Of a DNA stretch of 5,123 bases, positions 1 through 5,123 are shown piece after piece. Made by a program: the position numbers and the translations under genes. Numbering within the stretch: position 1 is the first letter of the stretch; every line of letters starts with the position of its first letter. The DNA lies in contig JABCSP010000188.1 of the NCBI GenBank assembly GCA_018238825.1, positions 1 to 5,123 on the forward strand, in the 5' to 3' direction. Origin of the DNA: Candidatus Thorarchaeota archaeon. Lineage in GTDB: Archaea; Asgardarchaeota; Thorarchaeia; Thorarchaeales; Thorarchaeaceae. The notes beneath the pieces were generated by a model. That model searched no databases, was not told the origin of the DNA, and saw nothing but the letters and a program-made list of their open reading frames with translations.

Positions 1-2
1 AT

Positions 3-47
3 GTAGCAGACTACTTGGAGAAGCTGGGTAAGCTTCCGAAGGAGTAG
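3..47 (+). CDS. C-terminal tail of an unidentified upstream gene (partial)
   Basis: The third forward frame is open from the window edge to a TAG at 45-47 and encodes 14 residues, VADYLEKLGKLPKE. This is a plausible charged, helical protein C-terminus. The main support that it is a real gene end is the terminator-like hairpin that begins on the last base of the stop codon. The other two forward frames carry stops within the first 30 bases. Fourteen residues are too few to assign a family or function. Confidence 0.5.
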   Translation, partial: VADYLEKLGKLPKE

Positions 48-81
48 AGGGGAACTGATCCCCTCCTCTTTCTTTTGTTTT
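47..81 (+). terminator. Hairpin plus T-rich tract after the upstream gene
   Basis: GAGGGGA at 47-53 pairs perfectly with TCCCCTC at 59-65, giving a 7-bp GC-rich stem with a 5-base loop. A pyrimidine tract rich in T (66-81, broken by a few C and one G) follows. This is the shape of an intrinsic terminator, and the T-rich part alone would also suit an archaeal U-tract terminator. It separates the upstream gene from the oxidoreductase gene starting at 120, so that gene should have its own promoter in the short gap or depend on read-through. Confidence 0.65.
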
Positions 82-103
82 GATTGTGAAGTATGATAAT
101 CTA

Positions 104-110
104 GAGAGGA
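104..110 (+). promoter_or_regulatory. Ribosome binding site that decides the oxidoreductase start
   Basis: GAGAGGA lies directly against the ATG at 111, which is too close to serve it. It sits 9 bases before the second in-frame ATG at 120, a normal spacing. This favours the ATG at 120, giving a 337-residue protein, over the ATG at 111. Confidence 0.6.
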
Positions 111-119
111 ATGAAGTTA

Positions 120-1133
120 ATGAAAGGATTCAAAGAATTTGGAGTTGCTATGACTGGTGTCTTTCCAGTAAAAGAAGGAGTAGAATTAGCCAAGGTTGCA
201 GAAGCATCAGGAGTTGGCTCAATATGGTTTGCCGAGGACTACTTCTTCAGGGGAGGTATTCCCTACATGGCTGCTGCAGCTATGGCTACTGAGAAGATTA
301 GAATTGGTCTAGGAGTTGTAAATCCATATACACGTCATCCAGCACTGATTGCAATGGAGTTTGCAACACTGGATGAAATGTCTAACAAAAGAACAATTTT
401 TGGCCTTGGTTCTGGCGTACCCTTCTGGATGGACCAGATGGGAATTTACGATAAAAAACCCATATCCAGAACTAGAGCTTCTGTTGAGCTGATTAGAAAA
501 ATTATGACCGGAGAAAACATCAATCATGAAGACAAGTTCTTCACAGCCAAAGACATCAAACTTGTCTTTAAACCTGTTAGAAAGAGCGCACCGATTTACT
601 TGGCATTTGAAGGACCTCAGGGTCTCACACTATCCGGTGAAATCGGAGATGGTGTAATTCTTTCAATCTTTTGCACACCAGGATATGTGAAATCTGCTTG
701 GGAAAAGATTGCAGAGGGAGCCAAGAAGGCTGAGAAGTCATTGGAAGAATATGAGATGGTTGTCTATATGCCAATGGTTGTCAATGATGATCTTGACAAG
801 GCACTTGAGATTACAAGAGAGTTCTCAAAATTGTATCTTCCACACTCTCAAGGAGGAGGTCCTTTGATGTCTCATGCTGGTGTGAAGGCTGAAGATACAC
901 AAGCTATGGCGGAGGCAGTAAAGAAAGGAGATGATGCATTGCTATCTCAACTAATCACAGACAAGATGTTACAGGAACTCTGTGTGGTTGGGGATAAGGA
1001 CACTTGCATTAAGAGATTCCACCAGATGGTTGATGCAGGTGCAAATACCATTGTTGCATTCCCAGTACCTGGAACGGAACCTCTCGAAACAGCAAAGATG
1101 TTGGGTACTGAATTTATGCCACAATTCAAGTGA
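120..1133 (+). CDS. Luciferase-like (Mer-like) flavin/F420-dependent oxidoreductase
   Basis: This is a 337-residue cytosolic TIM-barrel enzyme of the luciferase-like monooxygenase family. It most resembles F420-dependent 5,10-methylenetetrahydromethanopterin reductase (Mer) and related deazaflavin enzymes. What is seen: the hallmark NPYTRHPALIA at residues 68-78, preceded by GLGVV where the family has its non-prolyl cis peptide; TLDEMS at 83-88; a GLGSG turn at 95-99; and GPQGLTLSGEIGDGV at 165-179, the counterpart of the Mer segment around GPKxLELAGEIADG. Length matches the family at about 320-340 residues. Known of the family: hydride transfer between a reduced (deaza)flavin and an organic substrate. 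Which cofactor and substrate apply here is inference; many paralogues are not true Mer. The ATG at 120 is preferred because a binding site lies 9 bases upstream of it. The stop is followed almost immediately by the transporter gene, suggesting a shared transcript and a substrate moved by that transporter. Confidence 0.88.
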   Translation: MKGFKEFGVAMTGVFPVKEGVELAKVAEASGVGSIWFAEDYFFRGGIPYMAAAAMATEKIRIGLGVVNPYTRHPALIAMEFATLDEMSNKRTIFGLGSGVPFWMDQMGIYDKKPISRTRASVELIRKIMTGENINHEDKFFTAKDIKLVFKPVRKSAPIYLAFEGPQGLTLSGEIGDGVILSIFCTPGYVKSAWEKIAEGAKKAEKSLEEYEMVVYMPMVVNDDLDKALEITREFSKLYLPHSQGGGPLMSHAGVKAEDTQAMAEAVKKGDDALLSQLITDKMLQELCVVGDKDTCIKRFHQMVDAGANTIVAFPVPGTEPLETAKMLGTEFMPQFK

Positions 1134-1138
1134 TTTAC

Positions 1139-1144
1139 AAGGGA
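1139..1144 (+). promoter_or_regulatory. Ribosome binding site supporting the transporter start at 1154
   Basis: AAGGGA ends 9 bases before the ATG at 1154, the same spacing as the site used by the preceding gene. No comparable purine-rich motif precedes the alternative GTG at 1130 or the ATG at 1166. Confidence 0.45.
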
Positions 1145-1153
1145 TTTGATGCG

Positions 1154-2392
1154 ATGCAAGAACCTATGGAACTCTTCTGTTTAGATGATGCTGAGAAACA
1201 AGATATGCCCGATTCCGCAAAGAGGAGGAATCGATTAGTTGCATACATCGCTACTTTCCTTGTAACTTTCACTTTAGGAACCACGGAAATATTTGCTCCC
1301 TGGTATATTGGTGCGATGGGAGGAACCAACTTCGAGATGGGTTGGGCAATGGGCTCATTTGGAATTGTATACATGATATCTCCAGCACTTGGAGGTATAT
1401 TTTCTGATAGAATTGGAAGAAGAAAAGCACTACTCATTGCAACTTCAGCATACGTTCTTGTGTTGATGCTATTTCTCAATCCATTTGCTTCTCCACTCTA
1501 TCTCATTATAATTAGAGCTTTGGAAGGACTGGTTTTTGGGTTCATTGCACCATCAAATCAGGCAATGCTTGCGGAACTAACCCCAGAGTCGGAGGTTGCG
1601 GTTCTTGGTAACTTCTCTACATGCTGGAGTGCCGGGATGATCTTTAGTCCCTTTATCCTAACATTCATGACCAACAATTACGGATCAACATCAGGTATCT
1701 ATGTCGTTATAGCAATTGAATTGATAATGTTGGGGCTTATTGGAGGATTCTTGCAGGGTTATCGTAGAAAACCATTATCAAAACCCACCAATGAAGAAAG
1801 TCAAGATTCTCACATAGATACACCACCATCAAAGACAAGTCCGCGCTTCCTCGCCTCTTACCTTTCAATAATGCTTTGGGGAGTGATTTCCACAATTGTA
1901 CTTGCACTCTTTCCAGCATATGTAGAATCTCTGCCGGGATTAACAATTGGAGATTGGGGTATGATGCTCCTAGTATGGAACGGAGTTCGAACAATTGCGT
2001 TCATAATAACTGCAAAACTTCCGGAACAATCCATGACCTCAGTGATTTTGCTGGGTGCTATTCTCTCTGCGATTTCTTCAAGTATCATGTTCGTATTTAC
2101 TGATTTTTGGATGTTGATGATTTCTATGATTCTTTCAGGGATAGCAGTTGGGTTTTGTTACCTAGGAGCACTCTATCTTATTGTGTCAGCTACCAAGGTT
2201 GAGAAAGGAGCGTATGCAGGATTAGTAGAGAGTATGGGCGGAGTTGGGTTATTTGTCGGTCCTATTTTTGGAGGATGGCTAGCCGATTTCAGTGGGGAAC
2301 TTCCCTATCTAATGTGTATGGTTCTATCGATTATAGTATTTCTAGGAATCATCCCACTTCTCAGGAAAGAACGGAATTCTGCAAAGGAGTAA
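1154..2392 (+). CDS. Major facilitator superfamily (MFS) transporter
   Basis: A 412-residue integral membrane protein with the usual MFS length and layout. A hydrophilic N-terminus of about 28 residues is followed by six membrane segments (roughly residues 29-52, 61-83, 92-110, 115-133, 155-175, 182-201), a polar central loop at about 202-232 rich in K, S, T, P and D, then six more segments to about 403 and a short basic tail. The loop after helix 2 carries the MFS signature motif A, GGIFSDRIGRRKAL (residues 80-93). The family works by proton- or ion-coupled symport or antiport, or uniport; substrate and direction cannot be read from the sequence. A GTG at 1130 would add eight residues and overlap the preceding stop as GTGA, which is possible, but it lacks a binding site. 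The gene closely follows the oxidoreductase gene and probably shares its transcript, so it may import that enzyme's substrate or export its product. Its stop is one base from the stop of the convergent racemase-like gene. Confidence 0.92.
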   Translation: MQEPMELFCLDDAEKQDMPDSAKRRNRLVAYIATFLVTFTLGTTEIFAPWYIGAMGGTNFEMGWAMGSFGIVYMISPALGGIFSDRIGRRKALLIATSAYVLVLMLFLNPFASPLYLIIIRALEGLVFGFIAPSNQAMLAELTPESEVAVLGNFSTCWSAGMIFSPFILTFMTNNYGSTSGIYVVIAIELIMLGLIGGFLQGYRRKPLSKPTNEESQDSHIDTPPSKTSPRFLASYLSIMLWGVISTIVLALFPAYVESLPGLTIGDWGMMLLVWNGVRTIAFIITAKLPEQSMTSVILLGAILSAISSSIMFVFTDFWMLMISMILSGIAVGFCYLGALYLIVSATKVEKGAYAGLVESMGGVGLFVGPIFGGWLADFSGELPYLMCMVLSIIVFLGIIPLLRKERNSAKE

Positions 2393-2410
2393 GTCACTCT
2401 TTTAATATTT
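2383..2410. terminator. Weak hairpin across both convergent stop codons
   Basis: AAAGGAGT at 2383-2390 pairs with ACTCTTTT at 2396-2403 around a 5-base loop, with one G-U wobble in the plus-strand RNA, and runs into a T-rich stretch TTTTAATATTT. It contains the TAA of the transporter gene and the stop of the opposing gene. In the minus-strand RNA the wobble becomes an A-C mismatch, so the fold is weaker there. It may end the plus-strand transcript and less likely both. The stem is short and mostly AT, so this is a candidate only. Confidence 0.35.
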
Positions 2411-3158
2411 CATCGAAGGCTCCTTTCAATGAAGGTGCCTCGTTGATCTTTTTCTTTGGTGGGAATGGATAAGCTACTTTGCTGTGAGATAACCCAGACT
2501 CAACAAGCATGAAGGCAGTTTTTACTGCTACAACCCAGGGATCAAGAATAGGAATACCTAGACTCAACATAATTGGTTCCAAGTCAATTTCATGTGATAA
2601 ACCAGTACAACCAAGAACTATTACATCTGCCCCATCTTCTTCAATCGAAATCTTACAGAGCTGCTGTAGCTCTTCTTGAGCTTTCTTAGGATTTTTTGAT
2701 ATATCAAGTACTGGCATTTTGAGATATCTGACACCACTACAAAATGCTTCGAGCCCTTCCTTACGAACTCCTGCTTCCATACATTTTTCCAACGAATTAC
2801 CTTGAACAGTTACAATACCGAATTTAGTTCCAAGTGTCAATGCAAGGTGTAATGAAGAATTTCGTGGTGCAACAACAGGAATTTTCGAAACCTCACGTGC
2901 TGCATCAAGAACTGGATCACAAGCACAATCTAGCACAATTACATCATATCCTTCATCATTGGCTATAACAACCTGTTCGAGAATGAAAGGCGCATTGTAT
3001 GCCTCATCTACACGTGATTCAACACTATGAGTTCCATGTCTAGGAGTCAAGTTCCCAATTTCACTTCCAGGGGGAACAAAGGACATTACAAAGGACTTCT
3101 TCTTTGGGTCAGTCCACCAATCGATACCTGTTGCTCCAATCAGGGCTAGTTTAGTCAT
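2394..3158 (-). CDS. Asp/Glu/hydantoin racemase family protein
   Basis: A 254-residue cytosolic protein of the cofactor-independent Asp/Glu racemase superfamily, closest in motif style to hydantoin racemase. What is seen: an N-terminal strand KLALIGATGIDWW; a first active-site loop DVIVLDCACDPVLDAAREV with Cys78 (and a second Cys, Cys80), matching the hydantoin racemase pattern VIACFxDPGLDAARE; and a second loop ADVIVLGCTGLS with Cys184. Two facing cysteines act as acid and base in the racemases, so both catalytic positions appear intact. Racemisation of a hydantoin, amino acid or related carbon acid is the family-based expectation; maleate isomerases and decarboxylases of the same fold are alternatives. 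The start is the ATG at 3158, 6 bases after a weak GGTG. It lies 26 bases downstream of the DUF917 gene on the same strand, so the two proteins probably act in one pathway. Its 3' end nearly touches the transporter gene. Confidence 0.85.
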   Translation of the reverse strand: MTKLALIGATGIDWWTDPKKKSFVMSFVPPGSEIGNLTPRHGTHSVESRVDEAYNAPFILEQVVIANDEGYDVIVLDCACDPVLDAAREVSKIPVVAPRNSSLHLALTLGTKFGIVTVQGNSLEKCMEAGVRKEGLEAFCSGVRYLKMPVLDISKNPKKAQEELQQLCKISIEEDGADVIVLGCTGLSHEIDLEPIMLSLGIPILDPWVVAVKTAFMLVESGLSHSKVAYPFPPKKKINEAPSLKGAFDEILKE

Positions 3159-3164
3159 TATTCA

Positions 3165-3168
3165 CACC
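3165..3168 (-). promoter_or_regulatory. Weak ribosome binding site for the racemase-like gene
   Basis: On the minus strand GGTG lies 6 bases before the ATG at 3158. It is complementary to the usual 16S rRNA tail but is only four bases long. Confidence 0.35.
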
Positions 3169-3184
3169 GTTCAACTTCACTTTA

Positions 3185-4303
3185 CTAGTGGAGCCGCCCA
3201 ATAATCTCTTCCATTGGCTTATATTCTAGCTCAGGATGACCATAACGCTCAGGTGAAAATGCTTTCTTCCCAATCTCAGTACTGCCTGCAATACGAAGGC
3301 GTTCGTGTGCAGGGACAGCAGTCACAATAACATCCAATCCTTCCTTCAAATCCGAGCTCATTACTCCATAGCCCGTGTCAGGATAATGCATGCAGATTAA
3401 ATCGGGGAACATTACTACGGGCTCGCCATCGCTCATAGCCATCATGTATTCGTTTTTGACAACAACCTCAAAGCGACCCTTGAAATCATCAGGCTTGATA
3501 CTTACTAATACATGCCAATGACCTGCACGATCTTCACCCTTGACCTCCTCGATCGTACCACGAGTTAGAACTTGTCCACCCATGGTATCAAGGAAGGCAT
3601 CTATGGGATTGGTTTTATTTGCATTAGCACCTTTTACTGCAATACCTAGTTCTATTGATTTTGATATTGAATTAGGAATTACAGCTTTTTTGAGTTGAGC
3701 TCCGGATTGAAAGTAATGATTATTCGCGCCAACACCACCATCTTGAACTACGGCGAAACGACCAATTTCATCGGCAAGCGCAGGACTTGTGGTCTTGTCA
3801 ACAATGACAACAGAACCGTTCTTGGAAACTACTGGCATTGGGCAAAGCTCGATTCCGTAACCTACGAAAGTAATCATTTGAGTTTCTGGTGCTGAACGAC
3901 CAAGTCCATCACCATCAACAGTGGTTATGCCTGCTCGTGCTGCAAGAGAGAGCATCACTGTTGTATTAGTTCCACCAAGTTCGAATGGAACAAGATGATT
4001 CACTTTCTTGCCGGTGATTCGTTCAGAAATCTTCATGGCCTCATGAAGCTCAAAACAAGTTTCCCAAGTTTCTAACATATCTCCAACGGATTTGAACACA
4101 GAAACAGAACCCATGTATCCTCCACAAACGATGAAAGCATCGTCTTTGATATCCACAGGATCTGTGATTTCGTAAACTCGATCACGTTGATAGTCCCAAT
4201 CAACAAGGGGTTTCCCAAAGGAAACAGGATCTCCTCCACCACCAGTGCCCAGTATGCCAACACCGGTAAGCATGTCATAGGCATTCTCTTTTGATAGCCT
4301 CAT
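3185..4303 (-). CDS. DUF917 / S-methyl-thiohydantoin desulfurase family protein
   Basis: A complete 372-residue soluble protein of the DUF917 family (now labelled S-Me-THD for S-methyl thiohydantoin desulfurase); families of this type are about 350-370 residues long. What is seen: an N-terminal glycine-rich GTGGGGDP at residues 19-26; FELGGTN at 108-113; the family hallmark DGDGLGR at 130-136 followed by PE at 139-140 and QM at 142-143; PDLICMHYPDTG at 300-311; and a C-terminal YGHPELEYKPMEE at about 354-366. Family knowledge: members often sit beside hydantoinase/oxoprolinase (HyuA/HyuB) genes, and one member has been tied to thiohydantoin desulfuration in ergothioneine breakdown; most are uncharacterised. 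A role on a hydantoin-like ring is therefore an inference, helped by the racemase-like gene 26 bases downstream. The start ATG at 4303 has a GAGGTT binding site 8-9 bases upstream. The nucleotidyltransferase-like gene ends 31 bases upstream, so all three genes may be one operon. Confidence 0.9.
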   Translation of the reverse strand: MRLSKENAYDMLTGVGILGTGGGGDPVSFGKPLVDWDYQRDRVYEITDPVDIKDDAFIVCGGYMGSVSVFKSVGDMLETWETCFELHEAMKISERITGKKVNHLVPFELGGTNTTVMLSLAARAGITTVDGDGLGRSAPETQMITFVGYGIELCPMPVVSKNGSVVIVDKTTSPALADEIGRFAVVQDGGVGANNHYFQSGAQLKKAVIPNSISKSIELGIAVKGANANKTNPIDAFLDTMGGQVLTRGTIEEVKGEDRAGHWHVLVSIKPDDFKGRFEVVVKNEYMMAMSDGEPVVMFPDLICMHYPDTGYGVMSSDLKEGLDVIVTAVPAHERLRIAGSTEIGKKAFSPERYGHPELEYKPMEEIIGRLH

Positions 4304-4311
4304 TCAAATCA

Positions 4312-4317
4312 AACCTC
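4312..4317 (-). promoter_or_regulatory. Ribosome binding site of the DUF917 gene
   Basis: On the minus strand GAGGTT ends 8 bases before the ATG at 4303, supporting that start. It lies inside the 31-base gap after the nucleotidyltransferase-like gene. Confidence 0.55.
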
Positions 4318-4334
4318 AGCAATTTATGATATGT

Positions 4335-5123
4335 CTAGCCAGCACTTCTTTCTCCGTCCATTGAATGAACGATTTTGTACCAGCGTTTCTTAGTACCGAT
4401 CTTTGCACGTCTTCGCCATCCACGTGATTTGGGTTCGTCTTCAATCATCTTGTGAATCTTATTTGCAACCGCAATTACATGGTCTTTCTGTTCCTGGGTG
4501 ATGTCTGTGACAGTTGGAACAAAATTGATGAATTTCTTGATATTCTCAGTTACTGTGTAATAGAAACCCCAGTCATCAGAGAGAATTTTTGCAATGTAAG
4601 GGCCATTCACCTTTGTGTCGTCAAGTTCATCACTAACATCATGTGCTAGAAAGGTGATGATTAGGTCTTTGAGGTCCTTCGCGTTTATCTCGAAAATCTG
4701 AGTCTTCTCAAGGAACAACTCCGCTAAGGGTATTGTAGGTTGATCAACTTCCAATCTATTATTCTTCTTGAAATCAATTTTATGACAGAAATCCAGATGG
4801 TCGTAGAATACATCAACTTTCCTGCCTGTGTTCTTATCAATGAACAAATCTCTAAGAGTTGATGCTCTAGCAAAACTTGGAGGAACCCAATGATATCCCA
4901 AGTCATCCCTGAAGAGATTGATGGTTTTCTGTTGATGTTTGTAGTACGACATGTAGTCAATGTCAGTAACTTCCCTACCCATCTTAATGTGGAGGGCAGC
5001 ATATTCAGGGCTCTTCAACCTAAAAGCTAAGCATCCAATAATCCGTAGTGGGATTCCTAACTCAGCAGCAGCTTTCTCAATTCGTAGCGCTTCATCCATG
5101 AAATCTTCAAGAATTGGACCATA
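4335..5123 (-). CDS. Nucleotidyltransferase-fold protein of unknown function (5' end outside window)
   Basis: The reading frame is open through the right edge. The ATG at 5099 gives 254 residues, but eight more in-frame codons (YGPILEDF) precede it without a stop and no good binding site lies before it, so the true start is probably outside the window. Numbering from that ATG, the features of an AbiEii-like/minimal nucleotidyltransferase fold are visible: RIIGCLAFRL at 19-28 in the place of the usual GG/GS helix motif, an acidic pair DID at 46-48, and a third acidic residue in KVDVFYD (Asp96). Then come FCHKID, PLAELFLEKTQIFEINAKDLKDL at about 124-146, and a basic, Trp-rich C-terminus (PKSRGWRRRAKIG, RWYKI). 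From memory this matches a family of about 280-300-residue proteins in actinobacteria, chloroflexi and archaea, with RxDVF, MCH and KSRxWRxRAxxG motifs, annotated only as hypothetical or nucleotidyltransferase. No substrate is known to me. Nucleotide transfer is an inference from the fold. Confidence 0.7.
   Translation of the reverse strand, partial: YGPILEDFMDEALRIEKAAAELGIPLRIIGCLAFRLKSPEYAALHIKMGREVTDIDYMSYYKHQQKTINLFRDDLGYHWVPPSFARASTLRDLFIDKNTGRKVDVFYDHLDFCHKIDFKKNNRLEVDQPTIPLAELFLEKTQIFEINAKDLKDLIITFLAHDVSDELDDTKVNGPYIAKILSDDWGFYYTVTENIKKFINFVPTVTDITQEQKDHVIAVANKIHKMIEDEPKSRGWRRRAKIGTKKRWYKIVHSMDGERSAG

Noticed and set aside
92..100. TATGATAAT before the oxidoreductase gene, resembling a bacterial -10 box
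   Set aside because: There is no matching -35 element at 16-18 bases upstream, it is very close to the ribosome binding site, and the organism may be archaeal, where this element would not apply.
1130..1153. GTG at 1130 as the transporter start
   Set aside because: It would give a tidy overlap with the upstream stop, but no binding motif precedes it, whereas AAGGGA precedes the ATG at 1154 at good spacing. It remains possible.
1135..1479. A 114-codon open frame on the minus strand inside the transporter gene
   Set aside because: It lies antisense to a clear MFS gene, has no recognisable domain, and is best explained as a shadow of the real frame.
4321..4331. ATATCATAAAT on the minus strand between the nucleotidyltransferase-like and DUF917 genes, a possible archaeal TATA box
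   Set aside because: It would place transcription start at or inside the DUF917 start codon despite a ribosome binding site upstream, it matches the box poorly, and AT-rich matches of this size are common by chance.
4724..5002. A 92-codon minus-strand frame inside the nucleotidyltransferase-like gene
   Set aside because: It is the same strand in another frame of a gene with recognisable family motifs; its product looks like shadow translation.
4335..5123. Toxin-antitoxin module of the AbiE or MNT/HEPN type
   Set aside because: No small HEPN, AbiEi or other partner gene is adjacent within the window, and the C-terminal motifs match a different, uncharacterised family.

Overview
The window carries five substantial protein-coding genes in a tail-to-tail layout, plus the last few codons of a sixth gene at the left edge. 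Coding density is very high: no gene-free stretch reaches 100 bases. I see no rRNA, tRNA, CRISPR array, insertion sequence or large repeat. Base composition is moderately AT-rich. Ribosome binding sites are short GAGG/GGTG-type motifs. A methylene-tetrahydromethanopterin-reductase-like (probably F420-dependent) luciferase-family enzyme next to DUF917 and Asp/Glu-racemase family genes would suit an uncultured archaeon, with Asgard-type lineages a reasonable guess, or an F420-making bacterium such as a chloroflexote. The sequence alone does not settle this.

Left block, plus strand. The tail of an unidentified gene ends at 47, followed at once by a hairpin and T-rich tract that look like a terminator. 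A luciferase-like/Mer-like flavin- or F420-dependent oxidoreductase follows (120-1133), then a 12-helix major facilitator transporter (best start 1154, end 2392). These two are separated by about 20 bases, or overlap if the GTG at 1130 is used, so they probably form an operon.

Right block, minus strand. Reading leftwards from the right edge there is a nucleotidyltransferase-fold protein of unknown function (5' end outside the window), a DUF917 / S-methyl-thiohydantoin-desulfurase family protein, and an Asp/Glu/hydantoin racemase family protein. Gaps are 31 and 26 bases, so these are probably co-transcribed from a promoter beyond the right edge. The two blocks converge with one base between their stop codons, and a weak hairpin spans both stops.

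Functional reading (inference): the DUF917 and racemase proteins belong to families that recur with hydantoin or cyclic-amide metabolism, and the oxidoreductase and transporter could supply redox chemistry and uptake or export. This suggests a small catabolic island for a hydantoin-like or related heterocyclic compound, but no hydantoinase or oxoprolinase is present in the window and the substrate cannot be named. The nucleotidyltransferase-like protein does not obviously fit this pathway. I found no clear sign of a wholly new system; the most open questions are the substrate of the DUF917-racemase pair and the function of the nucleotidyltransferase-like protein.
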